Shown here piece after piece: positions 28,400 through 36,785 of a stretch of 64,000 nt of DNA (positions within the stretch are counted from its first letter, which is position 1; each line of letters opens with the position of its first letter). Source of the DNA: Microvirgula aerodenitrificans DSM 15089 (GTDB taxonomy: Bacteria > Pseudomonadota > Gammaproteobacteria > Burkholderiales > Aquaspirillaceae). A program made the position numbers and the translations under genes. The notes below the pieces were generated by a model. That model saw nothing but the letters and a program-made list of their open reading frames with translations, had not been told where the DNA came from and made no database searches. The stretch is taken from the NCBI RefSeq assembly GCF_000620105.1, contig NZ_JHVK01000002.1:1-64000 (forward strand), written 5' to 3'.

Positions 28400-28460
28400 G
28401 GCCCCGGACACAGACTGGCTGGCCGGGGCCCCGTTCACGCTACGGGGATCAGATCCCCGT
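28400..28460. other. Two GC-rich hairpins between fliC and flaG
   Basis: GGCCCCGG (28400-28407) pairs with CCGGGGCC (28423-28430). ACGGGGATC and GATCCCCGT (28442-28460) form a second palindrome just after the fliC stop. Neither has a T-run on the minus strand, so they may protect the abundant fliC mRNA and reduce read-through into flaG. Confidence 0.55.
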
Positions 28461-28468
28461 TACCGAAA

Positions 28469-29293
28469 TTACTTCAGCAGGGACAGCGCGGTCTGCGGCA
28501 GCTGGTTGGCTTGCGACAGCATGGCGGTACCAGCTTGCTGGATGATCTGGTTACGAGTCATCGTAGCAGTTTCCGAAGCGAAGTCGGCGTCAACGATACG
28601 GCTCTTCGAAGCCGAGATGTTTTCAACGTAGTTTTGCAGGTTGCTGACCACGGCGCTGAAGCGGTTTTGCGTGGCACCCAGGTCGGCGCGAGCGTTGGCC
28701 AGGGTCTTCAGGTCGTTGTCAAACTTGGTCAGCAGGGCGCGAGCGTTGGTGTTGCTGCTAAGGGTGGCAGCGCTAGCAGCTTGCGAGAAGGCCAGTTTGG
28801 CGATGGTCACCTTGATCTGGTCGTTGGCCGAGCTGTTGGCACCTACCTGGAAGTTGAAGCTCTTGGCGGAAGCAGAGCTAAACAAGGTCTGGCCGTTGAA
28901 TTTGGTGCTGGACACCAGACGCTTGTTTTCCGCGCCCAGGGCATCCATTTCCTTCTTGATTTGTTTCAGGTTAGTTGTCGACACGGTGCTGTTCGACGCT
29001 TGTACAGTCAATTCGCGCATACGCTGCGTGTTTTCCTGGATTTGCGACAGCGCGCCTTCAGCGGTTTGCGCCAGCGAGATGCCGTCGTTCGCGTTACGGA
29101 TAGCCTGGTTGCTACCGCGAACTTGCGAATCCATGCCCGAAGCGATGGCCAGACCGGCGGCATCGTCCTTGGCGCTGTTGACGCGCAGGCCCGACGACAG
29201 GCGTTGCAGCGAGGTAGCCAGTGCGCTGCCCGAGGTGGTCAGGTTACGTTGCGCATTCAGCGACGAAATATTGGTGTTGACGTAGATTGCCAT
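28469..29293 (-). CDS. fliC: Flagellin
   Basis: The 274-residue flagellin has conserved D0/D1 ends (MAIYVNTNISSLNAQRNLT at the start and NQIIQQAGTAMLSQANQLPQ near the end) and only a short central D2 region (about residues 140-200). The surface-exposed centre is rich in Ser, Thr and Ala (for example FSSASAKSF and ASAATLSSNTNARA), candidate sites for O-glycosylation. The ATG at 29293 fits the family N-terminus. A sigma-28 promoter lies about 70 bp upstream. The divergent neighbours encode sugar and phosphoglycerol enzymes that could modify this filament; that link is inferred. Confidence 0.97.
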   Translation of the reverse strand: MAIYVNTNISSLNAQRNLTTSGSALATSLQRLSSGLRVNSAKDDAAGLAIASGMDSQVRGSNQAIRNANDGISLAQTAEGALSQIQENTQRMRELTVQASNSTVSTTNLKQIKKEMDALGAENKRLVSSTKFNGQTLFSSASAKSFNFQVGANSSANDQIKVTIAKLAFSQAASAATLSSNTNARALLTKFDNDLKTLANARADLGATQNRFSAVVSNLQNYVENISASKSRIVDADFASETATMTRNQIIQQAGTAMLSQANQLPQTALSLLK

Positions 29294-29362
29294 GATGATC
29301 TCCAAGCAGGCGACGGTTGTTCGGTGGGTTGGGTGCCGGTACTTCCTTCCGGGTCACAAGCT

Positions 29363-29389
29363 TTATCGGAGCCAGTTGCGTTGGCTTTA
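29363..29389 (-). promoter_or_regulatory. Sigma-28 (FliA) promoter of fliC
   Basis: The minus strand reads TAAA (29386-29389), exactly 15 bp, then TCCGATAA (29363-29370). Consensus is TAAA-N15-GCCGATAA, so there is one mismatch. It lies about 70 bp upstream of the fliC start. Confidence 0.9.
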
Positions 29390-29419
29390 GGGGTCTTTTG
29401 CAAATTTTCTAGTTGGGCA

Positions 29420-29446
29420 TCAAATTTGATTGCAACAGGCCGATAG
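29420..29446 (+). promoter_or_regulatory. Sigma-28-like promoter facing the TPR-LicD gene
   Basis: The plus strand reads TCAA (29420-29423), 15 bp, then GCCGATAG (29439-29446), two mismatches from TAAA-N15-GCCGATAA. It faces away from the fliC promoter about 30 bp distant and lies about 110 bp upstream of the gene at 29556. If used, it would place the downstream surface-modification genes in the late flagellar regulon. Confidence 0.6.
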
Positions 29447-29555
29447 AGTGACGGAACATTCGATCGGCACTGTCAGCCGAATCCGCCATAGAATGCCTTC
29501 CGGGTGAGACCATCTATATAGGTTTTACGCGCACACTCCACTCCTGACCGAGAAC

Positions 29556-31616
29556 ATGATGTCCAACTGCAAGACCCCCGCCCCGACAATTTCCGATCTC
29601 GCCATCCTGAAAACGACCGCCGACCTGGCCGAACAGGGCCAGCTCCCTGAAGCAGAGGCCTTGCTGCACGAGCAACTGGCACAGGACCCGGCCGACCCGG
29701 TGGCCTTGCTCGGGCTGGGGCAACTGGCGGCGCATGCCGGACTGGTGGATGACGCGCACGTGATTCTGGAAGCCGCACTGATGGAAACCCGTGCCCGCTG
29801 GCCGGATCAGGGCAATGCGCCGCTGCAGGCGGAAATCCAGCGCAGCATCGCCCGCACCCATGACAGTACCGGCCAGATCTACCGTGGCGTGTCGCACTGG
29901 CTGGACAGCCTGGTCTGCGAAGACACGGCGGAAGCCCGCGAAGCGCTGGCGCGCGCGCGCCAGGTCGACGACTCGAACAAGACCACGCTGTTCAAGGACA
30001 TTCAGGCACCGGCCGGTCTGCTGGAGCAGGCCGGGCGGGTGTGTGGCGAAGAGCTGGCCCGCCAGCCGGACGATGCCGAAGCCAGTTTCCAGCTCGGCAA
30101 CGTCAAGCTGCTGCAGAAAAAATACGATGAGGCGCTGCCGCTGCTCGAACGTGCCAGCCAGCGCCTGAGCGAACGCGCCGATGTGTTCTACAGTCTGGCG
30201 CTGACGGCCATGGGTCTCGGCAAGACCGAGGCTGCCCGCACCGCCCTGCTGCGCAGTCATGAGCTGGCGCCCAGTCTGGACACCTGCCTGGAACTCGGCA
30301 TGTACTATGCCGCCCGTGGCGAACACGCCGAGGCCATCGACATGCTGCGTCTTGGTGCCCAGGACCATCCGGACGGTGCCGCCCTGCTCGCCGGTCTGCT
30401 GTCACGCGAACGCCGCTATGACGAAGCAATCGCAGTGGCACAGTACATCTGCGACAAGTTCCCGACCTCGGCGCGCTGCTGGGTGCTGCTCGGCCGCGCG
30501 CATTACACCGCCGGCGATCCCGAGCAGGCAATGTATGCCCTGATGTTCGCCATCCACCTGGCACCGGACGATGACGATATCCATACCGACCTCGGTTCGC
30601 TGCTGAGCAAGCTCAACGCCCATACCATGGCCGAAGTCGCCTACCGGCGCGCCATGGCACTGAATCCGGAAAACCTGTGGGGCTATACCTCGCTGATCGC
30701 CTGCCTGTCGCAGCAGCAGAAGTACGATCAGGCGCACGATGTTTTCGATCAGGCCGAAAGCAAGTGGCCGGACAACCCCGAGCTGTACCTTAACGTGTCG
30801 GTGGTCGAGTGCGAACAGGGCGATATCGAGAAGGCGTTCAGCTCGGTCCACCATGCCATCGAACAGAAGCTGATCGAACTGGCCGAATTGCCGCCGGAGC
30901 AGATGTTCGAGGAGAAGAAGGAACAGTACATGGTCGTCCATGACGCCCATGTCGCCCTGCTGGCCGCCCACGAGACCCTGACCCGGGCCGGGGTGCCGTT
31001 CTTCCTGATCGGCGGCACGCTGCTCGGCATCATCCGCGACGGCGACCTGCTGCCGTTCGACAAGGACATGGACTTCGGCCTGTGGTCGGACGTGTCGCGC
31101 GAAGCCATTGTCGGCGCCTTCAACGACGATCCGGACTTCATGGTGCCGGACACCATGCTCGCCCCGAACGCCTGGGTGTCCGCGCTGCACCACAAGCCGA
31201 CCGACATCATCATCGACATGTTCTTCTTCCACCGCGACGGCGACAGTTGCCTGGAGGGCTTCGACCGGGGAGCCATGAAGCTGCGCTGGCGCTACCGCGG
31301 TTTCGAACTGAAGCCGCTGCCCTTCCTCGGTGTCGAGTTCCTGGCACCGGAATCGCCGGAACGCTTCTTCGAAGACATCTACGGCAGTGAATGGCGGATT
31401 CCGGACCCGGGCTTCGATGCCGTGGTCGCCGGCTACTGTCTGACACCGGAATCGAAGGACCTGTGCAGCTTCTATGGCTACGAGCGGCTGTTCTCGGCAT
31501 TGCGTTCGCGGCGCTGGGCCAAAACGCTGTCCTACGCGAAGCAGATCCGCAAATGGGGCCCCCATCCGATTCTGGACCAGGTCGAAGCCTTTATCCGCGA
31601 ACGGGATCTGGCATGA
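29556..31616 (+). CDS. TPR-repeat protein with C-terminal LicD-type phosphotransferase domain
   Basis: The 686-residue fusion has about 450 residues of tetratricopeptide repeats with TPR-like helices such as EEALPLLERASQRLSER-type and DPEQAMYALMFAIHLAPDDD. A LicD/nucleotidyltransferase-fold domain follows, where GGTLLGIIRDGDLLPFDKDM (near residues 486-505) holds the GG and paired-Asp metal site. LicD enzymes move phosphocholine or related phospho-alcohols from CDP donors to glycans. The next gene overlaps by ATGA and encodes a CDP-glycerol synthase, so phosphoglycerol is the likely cargo. TPRs may dock the acceptor, perhaps flagellin. Codon GC matches the genome, unlike the genes after 32.1 kb. 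Start: ATG at 29556 or 29559. Confidence 0.85.
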   Translation: MMSNCKTPAPTISDLAILKTTADLAEQGQLPEAEALLHEQLAQDPADPVALLGLGQLAAHAGLVDDAHVILEAALMETRARWPDQGNAPLQAEIQRSIARTHDSTGQIYRGVSHWLDSLVCEDTAEAREALARARQVDDSNKTTLFKDIQAPAGLLEQAGRVCGEELARQPDDAEASFQLGNVKLLQKKYDEALPLLERASQRLSERADVFYSLALTAMGLGKTEAARTALLRSHELAPSLDTCLELGMYYAARGEHAEAIDMLRLGAQDHPDGAALLAGLLSRERRYDEAIAVAQYICDKFPTSARCWVLLGRAHYTAGDPEQAMYALMFAIHLAPDDDDIHTDLGSLLSKLNAHTMAEVAYRRAMALNPENLWGYTSLIACLSQQQKYDQAHDVFDQAESKWPDNPELYLNVSVVECEQGDIEKAFSSVHHAIEQKLIELAELPPEQMFEEKKEQYMVVHDAHVALLAAHETLTRAGVPFFLIGGTLLGIIRDGDLLPFDKDMDFGLWSDVSREAIVGAFNDDPDFMVPDTMLAPNAWVSALHHKPTDIIIDMFFFHRDGDSCLEGFDRGAMKLRWRYRGFELKPLPFLGVEFLAPESPERFFEDIYGSEWRIPDPGFDAVVAGYCLTPESKDLCSFYGYERLFSALRSRRWAKTLSYAKQIRKWGPHPILDQVEAFIRERDLA

Positions 31617-32071
31617 AAACGGTCCTGACCTACGGCACCTTCGATCTGTTCCATATCGGTCACCTGCGCCTGCTGGAACGCCTGAGTTCGCTCGGCGACC
31701 GGCTAGTGGTCGGGGTGTCGACCGACGAGTTCAACGCGACCAAGGGCAAGGCCACCTTCATTCCCTACGCGGAACGCGCCGAGATTGTCGCCAATATCCG
31801 CTGCGTGCACAGCGTGATCCCGGAAAACGACTGGGCGCAAAAGCGCCACGACATTGTCCGGCTGAAGGCTGACGTGCTCGGCATGGGGGACGACTGGGTC
31901 GGCAAGTTCGACGAGTTGAAGGACGCGTGCGAGGTCATCTACCTGCCGCGCACCGCCGGCATTTCCAGCACCACGATCAAGGACACGCTGAAGGCAGTCG
32001 ACAGGGACAACCTGCTCAAGATCAAGGATGCGCTGGGACTGCTGGAAAGCATTGTCAGGAATTTCGAGTAA
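31613..32071 (+). CDS. Glycerol-3-phosphate cytidylyltransferase (TagD-like)
   Basis: The 152-residue nucleotidyltransferase would make CDP-glycerol from CTP and glycerol 3-phosphate. It keeps the HxGH motif (FDLFHIGHLRLL, His14 and His17), STDEFNATKGK, the MGDDWVGKFDEL block and the RTAGISSTTIK signature. These align closely with my memory of Bacillus subtilis TagD/GCT. The start ATG overlaps the stop of the TPR-LicD gene, so the two are translationally coupled. There is no teichoic acid in a Gram-negative cell, so the product must feed a phosphoglycerol modification of a glycan or protein. Confidence 0.92.
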   Translation: MKTVLTYGTFDLFHIGHLRLLERLSSLGDRLVVGVSTDEFNATKGKATFIPYAERAEIVANIRCVHSVIPENDWAQKRHDIVRLKADVLGMGDDWVGKFDELKDACEVIYLPRTAGISSTTIKDTLKAVDRDNLLKIKDALGLLESIVRNFE

Positions 32072-32133
32072 CCCTGCGCAAGATACCGTCCCGCACTGGG
32101 AAGTACGCAAAATATCAAATCCAAGGTAGCGCT

Positions 32134-33666
32134 ATGCAGTTGAATGTTCTGGAGTATCTGGAAGAGGGAGCCCTCAAGCACTCGCCTGACCGGATTGCGG
32201 TCATTGATAATGCGCGAGAGTATACATTCCGTGAGCTTGAGCAACGGGCCAAGAGCTGCGCATGTCAGATCATGAAAGCAGCAGACCAGATCGGGCGTCC
32301 CATTGCGGTATTCCTGCCCAAAGGGGCCGGCACGATCATTGCCAATTTGGGCATACTCTACAGTGGCCATTGCTATACCAATCTCGACAGCAAGTCTCCG
32401 GTTCAACGACTGGAGAAATTGCTGGCCAATCTTGATCCGGTATTGATCATCACGGATGCCAGCATGGCGGCGGCCCTGCTGGCCATAGGCATCGACAGAC
32501 AGAAGCTGATTTTCATTGATGAAATATTGACGTCTGCCCCGCAGCATGATGCAGAACAGCTAGCAGCCCGGCGTCATGCCGTCATTGATACGGATCCGGT
32601 TTGCATCATCAATACATCGGGATCAACAGGCACGCCAAAAAGTGTCGTGATGCACCATCGCAGCATCATTGACTTCATCGACTGGTGCCTGACGCGTTTT
32701 GAATTCAGCTCATCCGATGTTATCGGGAGCCTCTCTCCGTTTTATTTCGACATTTACTCCCTGGAACTCTACGTTAGCCTGGCTCGGGGTTGCACCATCG
32801 CCATCATCCCGGAGCATTTGGCCGCATTCCCGGCCAAGCTGGCACAATTTCTGGAAGACCAGCAAACTACATTCTTGTTCTGGGTACCCACCATCATGGT
32901 GACCATGGCAAACATGAATTTGCTGGAAAATCGGAATCTGAGCTGCCTGCGTCGCATATTTTTTGCCGGAGAGGTTTTCCCGACAAAGCATTTGAATTAC
33001 TGGCGAAAAAAACTGGTCAACGCTGAGTTCGTGAATCTTTATGGCCCGATTGAAATCACGGTCGATTGCACGTATTTTGTTATTGATCGTGACTTTTCCG
33101 ACGACGAGTCAATCCCTATCGGGTTGCCTTGCCGGAACTCCGACATCCTGATTATCAAGGAAAACGACACGCTCGCCTCGGGCAGCGAGCAGGGTGAGCT
33201 TTGTGTGCGTGGCAGCTCTCTCGCGCTTGGCTATTACAACAACCCGGAACAGACGGCAAGGGCTTTCACGCAAAACCCGTTAAACCCGCATTATCCGGAG
33301 CGGATTTATCGAACCGGTGACCTGGTTTATAAAAACGAGCATGGCGAGATCATGTTTGCGGGTCGCAAGGACTACCAGATAAAGCATCTGGGCTACCGCA
33401 TCGAGCTTGCAGAAACAGAATCTGCAGCACTCGCCATTACAGAAATAAAAAATGGTTGTGTGCTATACAATGCGCCCAAAAAAGAGATTACTCTGTTTTT
33501 TGAATCTGACATTGCGCTCTCCCCGGCTCAAATCCGTACCAAACTTGTAGCACGTCTGCCCAAGTACATGATACCGACCGCATTCCATCAACTCGGTGCA
33601 CTGCCAATGAATCCAAACGGAAAAATTGATAGAAAAAAACTGGCTGACTCGTACTTTGGTGAATGA
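32134..33666 (+). CDS. Stand-alone amino-acid adenylation enzyme (NRPS A-domain type, DltA-like)
   Basis: The 510-residue enzyme is a complete A domain without fused carrier. A3 is TSGSTGTPKS (161-170). A4 is FYFDIYSLE with Asp206, the residue that normally holds the substrate alpha-amino group. A5 is NLYGPIE (301-307), A7 YRTGDL (392-397), A8 GRKDYQIKHLGYRIEL, and A10 NPNGKIDRKKL with Lys497. It should activate an amino or hydroxy acid with ATP and load a carrier protein, most simply the one at 34472. The gene starts the AT-rich segment and is coupled to the next gene by ATGA. The exact substrate is not readable by eye. The ATG at 32134 has AAGG upstream. Confidence 0.88.
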   Translation: MQLNVLEYLEEGALKHSPDRIAVIDNAREYTFRELEQRAKSCACQIMKAADQIGRPIAVFLPKGAGTIIANLGILYSGHCYTNLDSKSPVQRLEKLLANLDPVLIITDASMAAALLAIGIDRQKLIFIDEILTSAPQHDAEQLAARRHAVIDTDPVCIINTSGSTGTPKSVVMHHRSIIDFIDWCLTRFEFSSSDVIGSLSPFYFDIYSLELYVSLARGCTIAIIPEHLAAFPAKLAQFLEDQQTTFLFWVPTIMVTMANMNLLENRNLSCLRRIFFAGEVFPTKHLNYWRKKLVNAEFVNLYGPIEITVDCTYFVIDRDFSDDESIPIGLPCRNSDILIIKENDTLASGSEQGELCVRGSSLALGYYNNPEQTARAFTQNPLNPHYPERIYRTGDLVYKNEHGEIMFAGRKDYQIKHLGYRIELAETESAALAITEIKNGCVLYNAPKKEITLFFESDIALSPAQIRTKLVARLPKYMIPTAFHQLGALPMNPNGKIDRKKLADSYFGE

Positions 33667-34475
33667 TGAAACTACTGACTACCCCGCAGGAGGTTCAGCT
33701 GATTATCAGTGAGGGCAAGCGGTCGGCTACTCACTACATAACGAATTTTTTCCCATCACGGGAAAAGCTGGACATGTGGCTGAAAAACGAAGAACTCTTT
33801 GAAGCTTCGCGGGGAGCTGCTGCTCTCATTCTGAGAAAAAGCGACGATTTCTTCCATGTCCATTTTTCAGCCGGTGCGCCGGCCGAGCTACAGGCAGCGT
33901 TGCAGGACTTGCCGGCAGAAAATCTCCTGGTGTGCGACCTTGTTGGATCCAGCGAGGCCACCGCAGAACTGGTCAGTGTCTTTGAGCAGGCAGGTTTTTA
34001 TAAATACAGAAACCTGCGGCGATTAGTACGGGTAAACAGCAGGTCAACACCATCCATCAGAGACAAGACCGTTGCTGTCGCTCGCGAGGATGAGGCGAAT
34101 GCTGTTCATGCTATTTTGCAGCATGCATTTGACCGACATAGCGAGCAAATCCCCGCTTTTGATGAATTGCAGGCAGCAGCACGACAAGGGGAGATTTTTG
34201 TTGTTCGAAAGAACAATGACCTCGCCGGTTTTCTTTATTTTCAGCAACAAGGTGTGACGGCAAGTGTTCGCTACTGGTTTGTGGACGAAAGATACAGAAA
34301 TGAAGGCATCGGTTCAAAATTGATGCATGCATTTTTTGATCACACTGCCACGGCCAAAAGAATTTTACTATGGGTTGTCGAGGACAATGAAAATGCAATT
34401 GCCAAATATGAACACTACGGCTTTGCCCCCGACAATCTGATTGATCAAGTCATGCGCAAGGATGCGGCCAAATGA
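33663..34475 (+). CDS. GNAT-family N-acyltransferase
   Basis: The 270-residue protein has a C-terminal GNAT domain: the acyl-CoA pyrophosphate loop RNEGIGSKLM (near 217-226) and the terminal NENAIAKYEHYGF pattern. The N-terminal 120 residues look like a second, degenerate GNAT half. Its gene is wedged between the adenylation enzyme and a carrier protein, overlapping both by four bases. A likely task is therefore acetylation of the amino group of the carrier-bound amino acid. Free amino sugars or other amines are alternatives. Codon use is AT-rich like its neighbours. Confidence 0.83.
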   Translation: MMKLLTTPQEVQLIISEGKRSATHYITNFFPSREKLDMWLKNEELFEASRGAAALILRKSDDFFHVHFSAGAPAELQAALQDLPAENLLVCDLVGSSEATAELVSVFEQAGFYKYRNLRRLVRVNSRSTPSIRDKTVAVAREDEANAVHAILQHAFDRHSEQIPAFDELQAAARQGEIFVVRKNNDLAGFLYFQQQGVTASVRYWFVDERYRNEGIGSKLMHAFFDHTATAKRILLWVVEDNENAIAKYEHYGFAPDNLIDQVMRKDAAK

Positions 34476-34702
34476 AAAATCGGATTATTGAAATTCTCAT
34501 TAATATCAGACCCGAATCTGACTTTACCCAATCGACCGATTTCATTTCAGATGGCTTGCTGGATTCGTTTGACATGATCATGCTGGTTTCAGCCCTTGAT
34601 AAAACCTTTGGCATCTCCATTGATGGTGCAGATATCGTGCCAGAGAATTTTTCCCAAACGGAAGCCATTGAAGCCTTGCTGATCAGAAGCGGGGCCATTT
34701 AA
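34472..34702 (+). CDS. Acyl/peptidyl carrier protein (first copy)
   Basis: The 76-residue carrier protein has the phosphopantetheine serine at Ser32 in DGLLDSFDM, with four-helix spacing. The DSF rather than DSL motif is a common variant. Its ATG overlaps the stop of the GNAT gene, and its TAA shares a base with the KAS III start. As the carrier closest to the adenylation enzyme it is the probable acceptor of the activated amino acid. It needs a 4'-phosphopantetheinyl transferase encoded elsewhere. Confidence 0.88.
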   Translation: MKNRIIEILINIRPESDFTQSTDFISDGLLDSFDMIMLVSALDKTFGISIDGADIVPENFSQTEAIEALLIRSGAI

Positions 34703-35766
34703 TGGACTTCAAATATCACGACAAGACCTGCTCAGGCCTGCTGCTCGTTCTTCCCGCGAACGAGCGGACTTTTGTCGATGACATGAAGCAGTTCAACTTC
34801 CCTGAGTCGCGCTCCATGAAACTCAAGGAAGTCATGGGCTATGATCGTCACCGTGTGGTGGATGACAATACTTGCGCATCTGATCTTGCCGTGTTTGGCC
34901 TTGAGCACCTGTTCAGCAATGGCCTGCTGGGCAAGGAAGATTTCGATGCCATGATCGTCGTGACCCAGTCGCCCGACTACCTCATGCCATCGACCAGCAG
35001 CGTTATTCAAGGCCGCCTGAAACTCAAGCAGGATCTTTTTTGTCTGGATATCTGCCAGGGATGCGCCGGATTCCTTGTCGGCTTGATGCAGGCCTTCATG
35101 ATGCTGGAGCAAGACAGCATCCGCCGCGTCGTGCTGATAAATGTTGATGTTCTCAGCAGAAAAGTCTCTCCAAAGGACCGTAATAGCTACCCGCTTGTTG
35201 GCGATGCTGCCTCTATTACCCTCGTGGAGAGAGGGGGGCAACAAGATATTTTCGCCAATCTGAAAATGGATGGCACCGGCCGCGAGGCACTAATGATTCC
35301 TGCAGGTGGATTCAGGCTTCCGTCATCCAGTGAAACAGCAGCACTGGAAGATGTCGGCGACAACAATCTTCGTGCCAAAGATCATTTGCGGATGGATGGT
35401 AGTGCTGTTTTCAATTTTGTGCAGGTAGAAGTCCCCCCAATGATTGAATCGTTGCTGACTTCAGCCCAGGTGTCGCATGATGACATCGACTATTACGCAT
35501 TCCACCAACCCAATCGCTTCATGCTGGAAAAATTGGCACACAAGATTGGCATCCCGTTTGATAAAATGCCAAGCAATATTGTGGAAAATTTTGGCAATAG
35601 CAGCGGCGTGACCATTCCTGCCGTACTGGCTCACAACCTCAAGAACGAACTGCTGAATGGTCAGCTTCGCCTTTGCCTGGCAGGCTTTGGTGTCGGGCTG
35701 ACATGGGCCTCAATGTACATGCGCATGGGCAACCTTCGCTTCTGCGACACGATTGATTACCGATAA
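34702..35766 (+). CDS. 3-oxoacyl-[acyl carrier protein] synthase III family protein (KAS III)
   Basis: The 354-residue thiolase-fold enzyme keeps the whole FabH triad: Cys121 in DICQGCAGF, His268 in YAFHQPNRF and Asn299 in NFGNSSG. It should join an acyl starter to malonyl-carrier, giving a beta-ketoacyl thioester. It differs from housekeeping FabH by length and by its position between two small carrier proteins and a ketoreductase, so it is probably a dedicated enzyme. KAS III-like proteins can also act as acyltransferases, an alternative here. The start shares a base with the ACP stop (TAATG). Confidence 0.9.
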   Translation: MDFKYHDKTCSGLLLVLPANERTFVDDMKQFNFPESRSMKLKEVMGYDRHRVVDDNTCASDLAVFGLEHLFSNGLLGKEDFDAMIVVTQSPDYLMPSTSSVIQGRLKLKQDLFCLDICQGCAGFLVGLMQAFMMLEQDSIRRVVLINVDVLSRKVSPKDRNSYPLVGDAASITLVERGGQQDIFANLKMDGTGREALMIPAGGFRLPSSSETAALEDVGDNNLRAKDHLRMDGSAVFNFVQVEVPPMIESLLTSAQVSHDDIDYYAFHQPNRFMLEKLAHKIGIPFDKMPSNIVENFGNSSGVTIPAVLAHNLKNELLNGQLRLCLAGFGVGLTWASMYMRMGNLRFCDTIDYR

Positions 35767-35777
35767 GAAAGATCAAG

Positions 35778-36002
35778 ATGAACACACTTTATGCAAAATT
35801 GGCTGAAATTCTTGAAGTCGGCATTGAGGAAGTCAGCGCAGATGCCGTTCTGCGTGATTTCGAGCTGTGGGACTCGCTGACGGTGCTTAGCATTCTGGCC
35901 ATGCTTGACCAGGATTACCATGTCAATATTCTGGCCACGGATCTGGTGCCCGTCATTACGGTCGGAGATCTGGCTGCGCTGGTGCAGAGTCGAGCCAAAT
36001 AA
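35778..36002 (+). CDS. Acyl carrier protein (second copy)
   Basis: The 74-residue carrier protein has phosphopantetheine Ser33 in LWDSLTVLS, the standard DSL motif. It is clearly different from the first carrier. Its TAA overlaps the ATG of the ketoreductase gene. Its position between KAS III and reductase suggests it carries the malonyl or beta-ketoacyl intermediate. An adenylated hydroxy acid is a less likely load. Confidence 0.88.
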   Translation: MNTLYAKLAEILEVGIEEVSADAVLRDFELWDSLTVLSILAMLDQDYHVNILATDLVPVITVGDLAALVQSRAK

Positions 36003-36757
36003 TGGCAAGGGGTGAAGGGGATTTCTGCCTTGTTACCGGGGCTTCATCCGGTATAGGGCGAGCCCTGGCAGTGCGCCTGTCAGAGGAACGCAGGCTCATT
36101 CTCCATGGCCGCAATGTCGCCCAGCTGGAAGAAACGCGGCAGCTTTGTCATGGTGACGACCATTTGATCTGGGCCCATGACCTCAGTCATGCAGATGATC
36201 TGGGCCAGAGCCTTGCCGATTTTCTGGCAGAAAACCAGATCGCGGCAGACAGCTTTGTTCACTGTGCAGGCATCGTGAAAATCTTGCCAGCCCGCAGCCT
36301 GACCCATGCTGCAGCCCAGGAAATAATGACAGTCAATTTCACGTCGGCCATGGAAATAACAGGTGTGCTGACCAGGAAAAAAGTCAATCAGGGAAAGCTC
36401 AGAAACATATTGTTTGTTTCCAGTATATGGAGCCAGTTCGGCGCAAGAGGCTACACGCTTTATTGTGCCAGCAAGGGCGCGCTGGATTCAGCGATGCGGG
36501 CGCTCGCCGTTGAATTGGCGCCTGCGGTCCGGGTCAATTCCATGGTACTGGGGGCGATTGAAACGCCACTGGCAAAAATGGCATTTTCCGACCCCCAAAT
36601 CATGGCCAATCTGGCCCAGCAATATCCGCTAGGCAGCGGAAAGCCGGAAGACCCCGCCGCCGCCGCCGCCTTCCTGCTTTCCGATCAGGCTCGCTGGATC
36701 ACAGGGCAGCAAATTGTAGTGGATGGCGGCCGCACTGCAAATATGTCTTTGAAGTAA
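36002..36757 (+). CDS. SDR-family 3-oxoacyl-ACP reductase (FabG-like)
   Basis: This 251-residue short-chain dehydrogenase has the NADP(H)-binding TGASSGIG (12-19), an NAG-like CAG motif, catalytic Ser near 140, Tyr154 and Lys158 (YCASK), and the C-terminal WITGQQIVVDGG typical of FabG. It would reduce the KAS III product to a 3-hydroxyacyl thioester. Gene coupling to the second carrier protein (TAATG) supports a carrier-bound substrate. Free-sugar dehydrogenase activity is an alternative but fits the neighbours less well. Confidence 0.9.
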   Translation: MARGEGDFCLVTGASSGIGRALAVRLSEERRLILHGRNVAQLEETRQLCHGDDHLIWAHDLSHADDLGQSLADFLAENQIAADSFVHCAGIVKILPARSLTHAAAQEIMTVNFTSAMEITGVLTRKKVNQGKLRNILFVSSIWSQFGARGYTLYCASKGALDSAMRALAVELAPAVRVNSMVLGAIETPLAKMAFSDPQIMANLAQQYPLGSGKPEDPAAAAAFLLSDQARWITGQQIVVDGGRTANMSLK

Positions 36758-36785
36758 TTATTTTAATATGTTCTGGAATAAATGA

